Positions 32,791 to 42,627 of a DNA stretch of 64,000 nucleotides are shown here, one piece after another; positions within the stretch are counted from its first letter, which is position 1, and the number at the start of each line of letters is the position of its first letter. The stretch comes from Pseudogymnoascus destructans (Eukaryota; Ascomycota; Leotiomycetes; Thelebolales; Thelebolaceae): assembly GCF_001641265.1 (NCBI RefSeq), contig NW_020167544.1, positions 372,001-436,000 of the forward strand, written 5' to 3'. Under the pieces are notes generated by a model. It was not told the DNA's origin. It ran no database searches and worked only from the letters and a program-made list of their open reading frames with translations. The position numbers were made by a program, and so were the translations under genes.

Positions 32791-33004
32791 GTTACATTGT
32801 TACCACGGCCCTTTCGTGAATTCTCAATGACTGTTGCCTTAATTGCTAAATATATTTCTTAAATGTCTAATAATCTTGCATGACATTCCAAAGTTGTGGA
32901 AAGCAGCAACTATTTGACAAACTACAAAGGAGCTCGCACAGCCGATCTCGCTCGGGTTTCTCAGCAACCCAGTGTGTGTGAAACACCTCAACGTGCCCTT
33001 TAAG
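32791..33004. other. Spacer upstream of Nudix pseudogene
   Basis: AT-rich. Frames extend from the Nudix gene to a GTG at 32972 but no ATG lies before 33005. Confidence 0.3.
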
Positions 33005-33526
33005 ATGGCAGCCCCAGTCTTCCCAACGCCCAGGATTATTGGAACCAAGAGGCCGGAAATCTCCTACAAAGAATGCCCTGCCGCCCGCGTGATTGCCTTC
33101 AACGCTGCCAGGAAGGTGGCTATAGTTTATACAAAGCGAGAGAGATACTATAAGCTTCCCGGCGGCGGCATCGACAGCGGCGAGCAACATGAGATGGCCG
33201 CCTTGCGAGAAATGCAGGAGGAGACGGGCGGGATTGTCAAGATACGCAAAAATTTCGGATGTGTTGCCACGACTGAAGAATACCGCAATGACCTGCACCA
33301 AATGCCATAGTGCTACGTCGCCGACGTTGTGGACGACTCTGGCAGTCCCAGCCTCACGGAGGACGAGGTCAACGATGGACTTGGTCACTTATGGCTGTCG
33401 GTCGACGAGGCGAAGACCAAGATGGCTGGGGCAGAACCGAGGTCGGAATTAGGCCTCTATATCAAGGAGCGGGATATATACCTTCTTGGTGAAGCTATAA
33501 GACGCACGGAGGAGGAGATAGCTTGA
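33005..33526 (+). pseudogene. Nudix hydrolase with one nonsense codon
   Basis: From ATG 33005 (MAAPVFPTPR) the frame encodes a complete small Nudix protein of 173 codons. The Nudix box GGIDSGEQHEMAALREMQEE followed by TGG matches GX5EX7REUXEEXGU, with all metal-binding Glu present. A TAG at 33308-33310 replaces the codon after HQMP (CAG to TAG would explain it). The same frame then continues with CYVADVVDDSGSPSL to a TGA at 33524. Such enzymes cleave nucleoside diphosphates linked to other moieties; the substrate is unknown. A one-base change separates it from an intact gene, so it died recently, or the stop is an assembly or strain difference. Confidence 0.85.
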
Positions 33527-33667
33527 AAGGAAGGGGTCCGTCCTTCGGTACTTGAGCTTCTTTGGTCAACTGATAGAGAAAAGATTACATGCGGTTAAAA
33601 ATAACTTTATATTTATGATACTGCCTTGCATTTATAAAAAGTAACTGGAATATACCTGTTCCTAACA

Positions 33668-34495
33668 TGACTATCAGCCCTCTGCAGGATTCCAGCACAG
33701 CCAATCACGTTCAATATCCCATCGACAAGTCTCCTGCAATCAACATTGACTTCAATAGCGACGAATACCTCTTGCGTTAGGACAGTGATTGGACGGAGAC
33801 ACCAGATTTAGCATCTTTTCCCAATCGTGAATAATGCAACAGTCACTCTCATACCGCATAGCGATCGCGTTAGAGAGTTATGGGCGACATCTCAGGTGCT
33901 TGCATACGGTGCGGACTCTCATATAAGGATCTTAGATTCTTACGCTGATGAATTCTCAGTTTGTAAGGTAGCAAATCAATGATCGCCAAAGACGCCTACC
34001 TAAAGGCGAATTCCCAATTCTCCAGCACTTAATCATTCAAAGATATTCCCGTTGTTCGTGTACACCAAGAGCCGTTGACTGACGAGCAAGGCATTTTTGC
34101 TTTAGAATGGAAAGACTAACTTATCCAAAATCGAAATGGGCAATGCGGCCGAATATATACCGGAGGTTTCAAAGGCATTCGAAGAAGTGCACCGGAGTGG
34201 TGTTGTGCATCACGACATCTCTCCAAGCAATATAATGCTGAACCAAAAGGGGCAGGTTACCATCATCGACTTCGGTCGGGCTGATATTAAGCTGGAGGTT
34301 CCTTCTATTAAAGCCGTGGGGAAGCCGGAGAAGAAAATTTACTCAGTTGAGTCTGACAATGTCTCTTTGGAAAGAGTCAATATATGTATCCACTTCAAAG
34401 ATAACAGCTTCAAAGGCTCACTCATTAGGTATATTTCTTCGAAAAGGGCGCCTCAATTACTAGTATATGCTTATGCTCATCACGGAGTATATTAA
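33668..34495 (+). pseudogene. Protein-kinase-like gene, broken
   Basis: A start-like ATG at 33668 (MTISPLQDSSTANH) is soon stopped by TAG. The best preserved part, ATG 34136 to 34495, reads FEEVHRSGVVHHDISPSNIM, then VTIIDFGRADIKLE: the catalytic loop (HHDxxxxN) and the metal-binding DFG of a kinase fold. The N-lobe is scattered in other frames with stops. Fungi have many such small kinase-like genes of unknown target, often beside transposons. Confidence 0.65.
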
Positions 34496-34655
34496 GGAGA
34501 AATTGAGGCATGAAACATGGTTCGTGCATACCAACCCTACCCCATATCTATTGGTGCGAAAACTTCATCTCGAGCATTCTCGATTTGGACGTCTATACCT
34601 CTTGAACAACGACATATTGCGTTGGCACCTGTCCTCCACCCACGACCTGTGCCCC

Positions 34656-34952
34656 CTAAGCTCCTCGGCGCTCCGCAGGTCGTAGCTGCCCAGCAGCTGC
34701 ACTGTTGCGATTAGGGTGGCCATTTGAAGTCGGTGGGGCTGCTCGCAGTAGTCGCTCCTGGTTGCTGCGTCCGGGGACGACGCACGACCCGCACGCCCGG
34801 CAGATCACGACCCGCTGCGCCGCATCGTACGAAAACATCGGAGTAGCGGAGGTGATTATCGCACGCACAGCGGAGGGCCTGTAAGGGTAGCTGCATATAA
34901 GGCTGGCCCGTCGGTCGTCCCAGCGGTCGTCAGGGGGAGGCTCGTCCTTCAC
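34656..34952 (-). pseudogene. OrsD/DUF3505-like zinc-binding domain fragment
   Basis: Minus-strand frame with PMFSYDAAQRVVICRACGSC and VVPGR: the pattern of an aromatic, VxICxxC and GxxxP found at the start of the OrsD (DUF3505) domain of fungal proteins. A His pair expected some 10-15 residues on (HLR..H) is replaced by LLRAAP, and the frame begins at a GTG, so this is a degraded fragment. A better preserved relative is at 50583-51386. Confidence 0.5.
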
Positions 34953-35289
34953 CGGAAGCTGGCCAATGCGCGCACGGGATCTCGTCCTTCACCGAAAGAG
35001 CAGAGCGGCCTGAACTTCAGCATCCTCTTGTGAGGCTGCAGGAAGTGTTGTTCGAACAGGATGGCTGAGTTGACGTTTGCGTTTAGAAAAAATTCGAACG
35101 TCTGGGCTTAGTCGAAGCCCAATTTGAGGCGGTGTATCAACAAGGATGTCGGATGGAAGTGGAGGCTCATACGCCATGAAGTCGCCAGGCCCAGGAAGCT
35201 AACGGTCTGTTGTTACGCCGATGACATTGGAGCTGCGTATTTGCTCGATTTATCTAGCCTTGCACTCTGAATGTCTTCCCGCTTTGTCG
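34953..35289. other. Spacer, short minus-strand frame only
   Basis: Contains a 62-residue minus-strand frame (35177-34989) without known motifs, possibly an upstream exon of the OrsD-like fragment. Nothing else recognised. Confidence 0.3.
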
Positions 35290-36162
35290 TCATACCCCCT
35301 CTTGCTTTGCGTCTTTTAATCGCATGGCTCTTTTCCTGGTAAATTCTTTCCAATCAGAATCGTTTTTAACGCGCCAAGTCTCAAACTCCCTTTCCTTCTT
35401 AGCTTTTCTCTCGTCGCGAGCTTCCTTCAACCGAACTAGTGCATCATCTTCTCTCTCCGATATTTCCAGAGTCAGCACTCTTTCAACCTCCCTGATATTC
35501 TCGTTATCAAAACGCCTTTTATCGCTCGTATTTAAATTGAACAACAACTTCGGATTCCTCCAATCCGCACTCCATATAGCCTCAACTTCCCTCACTGTGA
35601 CCTTACACTTCACTAATCCCCTGATGGCCCTCAATGTTCGCATTCCATTTGCGGCAAACAAATTGTTCTGCGGGTTCCTCGCACCCTTCATAGTCTCATC
35701 CATTACCATGACATCTAACCAACTCAAGCTCGTACACTTAGATAGTAGCTCGAAGGCCTCATTTCGCTGCGAGCCTTGATACGCAAAGGATATATTTTGA
35801 ATGAACTTGCGGCAATCACCAATCATGTGAAGATAGGCATACATGTCCCATGTCGATTTAAACACGAAGTTGTTCGAGCCGAAATAAATAGGGAGAACTT
35901 CATCACGGACTCGAGTGCAAGTCCTCGCGATAGCAAGAGTCCGTTCATGTGGAAGAGAGAGAAAAGATATTTCCGATTGTTCCCTCGACTGGACATCGTT
36001 AAAAATTGCCATCACATTAGGACATAAGGCGTCGCGGGATACCAGGAGAAGGGTGTAGATAGCAATTCGAATTTCCGCAGGCAGCGTGAAGAGGCGTGAA
36101 TCTGGCGGAGAAACCTGCGCAGCTTTTCCACGCTTCCGCAGTGAGAGGCCATTTTTGGACAT
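35290..36162 (-). CDS. 2EXR/F-box-like domain protein
   Basis: Single exon, 290 residues from ATG 36162 (MSKNGLSLRKRGK); the open frame extends to a TTG 21 bases upstream. The N-terminal basic stretch is followed by LFTLPAEIRIAIYTLLLVSR, the F-box-like 2EXR motif common in large ascomycete families. The middle part (RTCTRVRDEVLPIYFGSNNF) is the usual continuation (returned parent, then the FYGxNxF block). The C terminus is a highly charged helix (KEARDERKAKKEREFETWR). The function of this family is unknown; many members lie in variable genomic regions. No stops or shifts. Confidence 0.8.
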   Translation of the reverse strand: MSKNGLSLRKRGKAAQVSPPDSRLFTLPAEIRIAIYTLLLVSRDALCPNVMAIFNDVQSREQSEISFLSLPHERTLAIARTCTRVRDEVLPIYFGSNNFVFKSTWDMYAYLHMIGDCRKFIQNISFAYQGSQRNEAFELLSKCTSLSWLDVMVMDETMKGARNPQNNLFAANGMRTLRAIRGLVKCKVTVREVEAIWSADWRNPKLLFNLNTSDKRRFDNENIREVERVLTLEISEREDDALVRLKEARDERKAKKEREFETWRVKNDSDWKEFTRKRAMRLKDAKQEGV

Positions 36163-37107
36163 TTCGAAATTCGGATAATTCAATCCACGTAATTTTGGTA
36201 GCCAAATGCCGAAATTTAGGTAGCTTTGAACGTTGGAGCCTGTTCAGGAACTCTCCTATTGATGCTCGCCAAAGTGACACGAGAGCATGTGATCGGATTA
36301 ACTATTCATCCGTCGATACCACTGACAACTCGACAACAACTAGACAACGAAATCGAACTGGCCAATGGCCTCAACTTGAACAAATTCTCTACGACTTTTA
36401 GCGACGAATTGATAGCCGCGGTGGCTTTGTGTCACGATGCTCTCCAAGCCAATCACCTCAGGGCATTAGAAGCATTTAGAGGGCGAAATTGAGGCAATTC
36501 AGCTTAATTCCTTGGTTTAGGAGACATTAGATAGGTGGATTACATAATACTTGGCATTTCAATATAACGATATTTTCACTTTTACGATATTTACACGTGT
36601 CACCAATTGTATTGACTTAACGGGAGTTGACTGTACATATTTTGCTGTTGATCCGGGGAAAACCCATCACTCCTTTCTATTGACAGGTCTGAAGGCTTGA
36701 CGAATCTGTTTTCATGGTCGTCGTGTCAGGGATCTAGACAATCTTGAACTTGCCATCCTTCCTGACTCTCAAAGCCGCCCGAGCATCTGGTCGTGGCTGC
36801 CTAACTTTGGCTCGCGTTTCTCGGTGCCACTACCCAGCGCAAGAGAAAAGTGCGGTGTTACTTCAGCTGGATGGTGCTATTATACAGGTCGCCGTGTTGA
36901 TATTGGCTGCAGGGCGAACCACACAAGCAGCAAGGCTGCCTATTCTGTTCACTCACCGAGGTTGATACATAAATAGAAGGCTTCCTGTCCGAGAGCTCCG
37001 TTGACCAGTCTCGAAAACTTCCCCAATTACCTACTTCTTTATATTATCAACGCAACCCAGATATAACGCCTTTCATCCCTCTACCTAGAACTTCCACCCA
37101 GCTCACA
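36163..37107. other. Intergenic with possible pogo 3' remnant
   Basis: Around 36600-36645 the sequence TTGACTTAACGGGAGTTGAC resembles, in reverse complement, the termini of pogo-type elements here (CGTTAAGTCAATAC as in pogo-3). Upstream, 36226-36492 encodes an 88-residue piece with LRALEAFRGRN that could be the end of its transposase. The other end was not found. A TATA-like ATAAATAG precedes the gene at 37108. Confidence 0.35.
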
Positions 37108-37296
37108 ATGTGCTTCATCTATACCACCACGACCAAGTACACTAAAGCTCCTTGCACCTATAAGTGCACCGAAGTGAAGACGAGAACAGAAACATGCGAC
37201 GATGTTAAACAAGGGCGTCCATGCCAGGGCACTGAGACCTCTAATGCTGCATCAACTACGAAGCGCAGCAATTGTTCCTCCCATCACCCATGGTAA
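37108..37296 (+). CDS. Small Cys-containing protein, unknown
   Basis: 62 residues from ATG 37108 (MCFIYTTTTKYTKAPC). Six Cys residues at irregular spacing, Thr/Lys-rich; no signal peptide or membrane helix. Small fungal proteins beginning MCxI with scattered Cys/His are common and unstudied. A preceding TATA-like box and pyrimidine-rich leader support expression, but the frame is short and could extend through an intron, since GTAAGT follows near the end at about 37292. Moderate confidence only. Confidence 0.5.
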   Translation: MCFIYTTTTKYTKAPCTYKCTEVKTRTETCDDVKQGRPCQGTETSNAASTTKRSNCSSHHPW

Positions 37297-37497
37297 GTCT
37301 AGCTGAGATTGAATAAAACGGCCATACTAAATTTAACATTGATAGAAGATGAAAATAATGAAGCGCAAGAAACATAATATTTCTGTGGAATCACTGCTGT
37401 CATCGTTGTTGCATGGGAGCTATCAGTGTTAATTGAAGCACTCGTACCTGGCCATCTCAGTGGATGAAATTACTGACATTATATCGTTCTACAGAAC

Positions 37498-38563
37498 TCA
37501 ACGCTGGATTCCTTCTCTTTCAATAGCGCTTAAAATAGCTTTGAATGACATGAATTTACCATTCCAGCAATCCCTGATAATAGGGCCGAAACCTATACCT
37601 TCGGTCGCGGGAAATTCGCCTCGAATGAATTGAAGTTTCACACTCTCATCATCTAACTGCGGGTATGGAGCTTCCCCAGTGATGATCTCGTAGCATATTG
37701 AGCCAAAGGCGAAGATATCATCTGCAGGATTGAAAACTAACTCGTTGAAATCGTCAACAGCTCGTCGATACCTCAATGGCTGGATGGCCAGATCAGTTGA
37801 GGGGGCTTCGTAATTGTGAGAACTGGCGAAATCACAGATTTTGATGTTATAGTGATCGTCTATCAGAAAATTTTCTAGCTTGCTGTCGCAATGAGATATC
37901 TTGTGTGTGTGTAGCAAGCTGAAAGATTCGGCGATCTGGGCGACCCACAGATGCTTGCGATGTTGCGTAATTTCAGGTTGAGACTCGATAAAGCGAGCCA
38001 GATCTCCATTCTTCATCCAGTCCATGATGATACAATCATCTTCGATATGGTAAATTGATAAAAGTCGCGGGTGGCTTCCAAGGATTTGATAGATGGTCCG
38101 TTCATTGAGTAGATCCTCTGAGGATTCAAATCGCTTTTCAACCTTGTTTTCATCCGCTAGACGGGAAACGACGCTTGAGGTTCCAATTCCAACTATGCTG
38201 TGGAATGTTAGCACTTGCCAATATGCTCTTATATAACCAATGAACCTACGTCCTTGGTTTAATGTTGCGATGTGGTGGTATTTTGGTCGTCTTAGAAATA
38301 CATGTTGTGCTGGAGTGTACAATTAATATAATGCGTTGAGGCGCAAGGTTGTTAGGATATACATACGACGTTGAAGGTTGGAGGTCGTCTATCTTCAGTT
38401 TGATCTGGTCTGCTGGAGGATTTTCATCGCTGACCTTGTGACCAGTCTCAATGTCCTGTTTTATCGAAAGTGTATCCGTCTGCCATGACACCGTACTAAT
38501 TAACCAAACGAGAAGATCCACAGGCAGCTTCCACAACATCGTCCATCGCGGCCACCAAGACAT
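37498..38563 (-). CDS. Small protein kinase with DFA and HCD variants
   Basis: Three exons (38563-38367, 38309-38250, 38197-37498) and introns of 57 and 52 bp, with GTATGT and GTAGGT donors and a CTAAC branch site, give 318 residues in a continuous frame. The N terminus is hydrophobic (WKLPVDLLVWLISTVSW). The Gly-rich loop TIVGIGTSSVV begins after splice 2. The catalytic loop is ISHCDSKLENFLID (HCD in place of HRD; the Lys and Asn are kept), and the metal-binding motif is CDFASS (DFA in place of DFG). The APE region is poorly conserved, while DDIFAFGSICYEIITG is typical. It may be a degenerate or pseudokinase-like fungal family. An alternative 5' part in another frame (38852) cannot be excluded. 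Confidence 0.72.
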
Positions 38564-39012
38564 CCAGCGATGGGCACGTATTGCGACGGTTGTAGAGAGG
38601 TAAAAGGTCTTGTCGAATTGAGTCTGGGCTAAAGGAGCGTGTCTGCAGACGGGAAGTTTGATTCATGAACGCCTGGTTTGATAAAAGAGGGCTGATGGTA
38701 ATCCAAGTGTGGCGAAGATAATAGAGAAGTGTAGAATCAATTGATGTTTGAATGCGCGGGACATGTGGGTGGTGAGCTGAGGCGAGTGTTGGAGGTAATT
38801 GCGGAATACGGGGAACTACACGCAAATTTGTGTGGTAATCTCCGACTACCATAATCAATCCTTCGGGCAACGGAGCAGAAGCTTCACGGTAGAATACAGC
38901 AAATATAGTATATAACGTGGTTTATCAGTACGTCGGACATATCAGTACCTCGGACACTTTTCCCGAATTTCCTACCCTCTAACTTCACAACGCGTTTTTT
39001 CCACCTTTTATT

Positions 39013-41311
39013 ATGTCAGTGATTACCCAAGAAGCAAAAATCATTCTAGCTATCGAGGCTATCCGAACATCAAAAATCTAAGTCGTCGGAAGGCTGCTAA
39101 GCTCTATGAAGTACCTCATTCTACACTCTGCGACAGAATGAACGGCCGAACTACTGTCTACGAACGCCGGCCTGCAATGATGAAATTAACTATACTAGAA
39201 GAGGAGGTGGTTATTCAGAATATACTTGATATGGATTCAAGAGGATTTGCACCCCGGCTTGCTGGTGTAGAAGATATGGCAAATTTTATACTCGAATCGC
39301 GTGGAGGGAGGCGCGTCGGGAAGCTCTGGGCCCACCGATTTGTACAACGACGTCCAGAATTAAAGACGCGTTTTAATCGCGTTTACGACTTCCAAAGGGC
39401 CTTGTGCGAAGATCCTGAACTAATTGGCGCGTGGTTTCGACTAGTGGAAAATATGAGGGCAAAATATGGTGTTTTGGACTGCGACTTCTATAACTTTGAC
39501 GAACCTGGGTTTATGATGGGTGTGATTTGCCCTGCAATGGTTGTTACCCATGCAGATCGACTTGGCAGAGGTAAGGCAGTTCAGCCAGGGAATCGGGAAT
39601 GGGCTACAGCGATTGCTTGTATCAACAGTGACGGCTGGAGTATTCCTCCATTTTTGGTAGTTAAAGGCAAGAATCATCTTGCAAATTGGTATACAGACGG
39701 CGGCCTTCCACACAACTGGGTTGTTAAACCGACAAGCAATGGATGGACAAACAATGAGATGGGTCTAGAATGGTTGAAACACTTCGACAAACATACTGCT
39801 GTTCGTGCAAGGGGTCCATATCGAATGCTGGTGTTATGTCATACTGACATTCATTGCACTCAGTTTGCTATCAAACTCAAGAGCAAACTTAGAAATCTCC
39901 TCCTCAAACCTACAAGTCAACATACATATCTTGGCTTATCACACCAACAACAGAAGCAATACTACTCAACGATTGCTGCAAACTCTTCTACTACATCTGT
40001 TTATGCTACATACATCACGGCATATCATTTGGACACTCATTGAACAAGTTATTAAGAAAATCTCCTCCTTAAGGGGGTGGGCCAATACTACCACATGGCA
40101 TATCTCTACCAACTAGAGGCCTAGGAACATGAACGATAGCTCTAGAAGCTTCTACAACCCTCTATGATTCATTACAGTAAATCGACTATCACATACTTCC
40201 ATGTCTTTTACAAGCTTCCAAGCATTCATCTTGTTACTCCTTGTTTCTGAAAAGTCAGTGAGGTGTTAACCTCTGACTTACCCCTGAGTTCCCAGACTCA
40301 ACATTTGTTGCAACTTGTCTGAACCACTTCACTACATCACACACCTGATTGCTGCGTTGTGGAATAGTCTAAGCTACAACCCTTTGGCTCTGTTTCCTAA
40401 GACAGTGTGTTGTCTTAGTAAAATCATCCCTTCCTTGGGTGGCTAGATTCTCACATCTGGTGCACCCATCATTACATGTTAGACGGGCACGAGAGTCATG
40501 AATCGGCCGAGTTCCAAGAGTACTGCAAGGCACACAACATTATAACTCTTGGACTACCTCCCCACTCGTCTCATTTAACTCAGCCACTTGATGTCGGGTG
40601 CTTTAGTGTGTTGAAGCGGGCATATGGTCGGCAGATTGAGACCTTCATTAAGGCTCATATCAACCACATTACCAAGGTCGAGTTCTTTCTCGCCTTTAGA
40701 GCAGCATATCTGGAATCCATGACAGCCCAAAACGCCCAGTCCGGGTTCCGCGGAGCTGGCTTAGTGCCTTTCGACCCGCAAGAAGTGCTTTCAAAGCTTG
40801 ACGTGAGGTTACGGACTCCAACTCCCTCTAGACCCTCTACTGCCAACACCAACCCTTGGGTCTCCCAGACCCCTTCCAACCCAACTGAAGCTCTTTCACA
40901 AACAACCCTCGTTCGAAATCGAATTGCCCGTCACCAAGGAAGCTCGCCAACTCCACTCTTCGGGACAGTTATTGCATTGGCAAAGGGTACGGAGCGACTA
41001 GCACATGAGAACACCCTTCTGTCTGCTGAGGTACATACCCTTCGAGCAGCCAACGAAGCCCTTAGCAAACGCCGCAGGGCTAAAAAGGCTCGTGTCCGTG
41101 AAGGAGTGCACTTATAGTAGAGGATGCACAGGCTATTATCGCACAGAAGGATGTGGATGAGCAGGTACGACGCGACGTACGTGCAGTTGGGGGTAGTTGC
41201 AAGGAGGGGCAACCGTCTAGGCGATGCTGTGGGATCTGTGGAAAAGCTGGTCATAATGCGCGAACTTGTCAAGAAGCTATAGATATGTCTAGTTCATCTG
41301 ATTCCGCTTAG
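39013..41311 (+). pseudogene. Fot-2 transposase, split by solo LTR and frameshifted
   Basis: ATG at 39013 (MSVITQEAKIILAIEAIR). One base is missing in an A-run near 39075, after which the frame continues from LSRRKAAKLYEVPHSTLCDR. It shows a Tc5-type domain (AHRFVQRRPELKTRF), then DDE segments FYNFDEPGFMMGV (Pro in place of Thr after DE), NREWATAI and, across the LTR, MLVLDGHESH. C-terminal to these are PPHSSHLTQPLDVGCFSVLK, a coiled coil, and after a stop at 41116 a CCHC knuckle (CGICGKAGHNARTC) to 41311. Dead through three lesions. Confidence 0.9.
39832..40481 (-). repeat. Solo LTR-A, internally deleted (39837-40476, 640 bp), duplication TGTTA
   Basis: Begins TGTCATACTGACATTC and ends CATCATTACA, flanked by TGTTA (39832-39836, 40477-40481). 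About 300 bp around the central palindrome are missing between TGATTCATTACA and GTAAATCGACTATC. Excising it rejoins the codons of LVLDGH in the Fot-2 transposase. Confidence 0.93.
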
Positions 41312-41419
41312 TTATAGTTAATTTAATATGTTATGGTTGATTTATTGATATTCAAAGTAGAATGCCAATGAAAAGTGTCCGAGGTACTGATATGTCCGAC
41401 GTACTGATAAACCACGTTA

Positions 41420-41509
41420 GATCAATTGAATTACTACCTAATCTACGGGCCTACGTACGCTACTTGTAGGCCTGGGGGAAACCCCCGAAACCCTGACAAG
41501 CTGAGCTTT
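41420..41509. other. Short spacer before Copia sequence
   Basis: Repeated CTACGTACGCTACTTG-type sequence; nothing recognised. Confidence 0.3.
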
Positions 41510-41885
41510 CCGGGCTCAGCTGGGCTTGGGTCAGTGGCTCCCAATAGTATGGCGCCACTGTCTCACCCGTAAATCAGCCGGGAAGCTGGACGGTCTCACG
41601 GGGATTACCCGTCATTTTGGGCGTAAAAGCCCACGGTATCCCACGGGAATGTCCGTTTTCCCCAACAGCGAGGCTGTTCGGTTTAGATCACGTGATGCAG
41701 TTCCTGGCGGTGGAAAGGGGTTATCACCACCACCCGAAGAAGCAAGCCTCGCTGGAGTTGAGGTCGCCTCTGCCAGCGAGACGTCCTGGGTCGCGGCCGT
41801 TGATACCGCTGACGACGTTAAAGCGGATTGGATTGGCGGAACCCAGGATAGGAGCGTAGCCTCGATAATGGACTCAGGCTGCTCG
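41510..41885 (+). pseudogene. Copia polyprotein, gag-to-protease junction (part 1)
   Basis: A plus-strand frame ends in ADWIGGTQDRSVASIMDSGCS. The D-S-G-C-S is the active site of Ty1/Copia proteases, normally preceded by a W-ILDSGAS/C type context. Upstream, a degraded zinc-knuckle-like stretch (HFGRKSPRYPTG) is visible. The frame stops immediately after GCS at a TGA; the continuation (HMMFDEKAF) is found 5.5 kb away at 47403. Confidence 0.7.
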
Positions 41886-42228
41886 TGAGTCTTCTGTGAT
41901 TTCCCTAACAAGACGCTGGAATGGGAGCTAGTATCAAGTTGCTGTCTTCTGATATCGCGGAGAGCCTTGGTGCCTATATGTTTATTAGAGAGTTCTGGTA
42001 ATCCTCTGGTAATCCTCTGGTAATCCTCTTACTAGACTTTGTGCAGCGCGTGGCCTTCTGAGCATGATTGTTGCTAGCTTGAGATGAGCAAACTGGAGCT
42101 TTTCTTGCTGTGCCCACAGCCTTTTCCTGTCCCTTTCCGCCAAGCCCAGAGCCAGCCCGTAATCCAAGTGGCATCCTTGGTGCTATGCCGCCAGTTGATC
42201 TCCTAGCAGTTTGCTTGGTACGAGTCAT
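41885..42228 (-). pseudogene. Histone H3-like gene fragment with one intron
   Basis: From ATG 42228 the minus strand encodes TRTKQTARRSTGGIAPR, 14 of 17 residues identical to the canonical H3 tail (Lys4 kept, Lys9 is Arg, Lys14 is Ile). A divergent linker ends at a 59-bp intron (41974-42032, GTAAGAGG...ATAG). Exon 2 reads TKALRDIRRQQLDTSS, matching the H3 helix preceding the fold (TVALREIRRYQKST). After a one-base shift it gives PFQRLVREI (41924-41898), identical to H3 alpha-1. Then homology ends at the Copia junction near 41885. The fold after alpha-1 is missing, so it cannot form a nucleosome. Whether it is a captured piece in a transposon or a dead H3 variant is open. Confidence 0.8.
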
Positions 42229-42627
42229 TTGCTAATATCAAGGTGAGTTAGTAAAGTAAACACAAGATAAAGAAGTAGATCAAAAGATATGTGTACTTAC
42301 AGTGAGTTTGTAGAAAGAATATTGTAGAAGAAGAGTATAGTAAAGAGGTAGAGGTTGAAAGGTATGTGTTTTATATGAAGGTGCGCATTGTGGTGTTGTT
42401 TTTGGAACAGTAATTCTTTGTAGGTGAATATTCCTTCACAAATATTTTTGTTTGCAACTTTAAAATAACCACGACCTTAGAACCACCTTCCTTGGTTACT
42501 CTCCGATCTACACATTCTTCTTCCCTTTTGAGCCTTTACCTCTTCTCTAGGACTTCAACTAAGTTTATTATCTTGATTCTATAGCCAGAACTTCTGGAGA
42601 TCTCTGCTAATCACGTGTTTAGTTAGT
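42229..42627. other. Divergent promoter region between H3-like gene and unknown gene
   Basis: AT-rich 400 bp between two divergent ATGs, with AG-rich tracts and no reading frames. A leader intron is possible near 42241 (CAAGGTGAGTTAG reads as a donor on the plus strand), but nothing firm. Confidence 0.35.

Larger units (their letters stand above)
38913..41419 (+). mobile_element. Fot-2: Fot1/pogo-type transposon (38915-41417) with TA duplication
   Basis: 48-bp perfect terminal inverted repeats (38915-38962 and 41370-41417), starting ACGTGGTTTATCAGTACGTC, flanked by TA. Each contains two direct copies of ATCAGTACNTCGGACA, paralleling the doubled sites of Fot-1. It carries a transposase on the plus strand, interrupted by a solo LTR-A. 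Without that insert it is about 1.86 kb. Confidence 0.95.

Noticed and set aside
41974..42228. Functional host histone H3 gene
   Set aside because: The tail is only 14/17 identical, the linker is unlike H3, there is a frameshift before alpha-1, and the remaining histone fold is absent.
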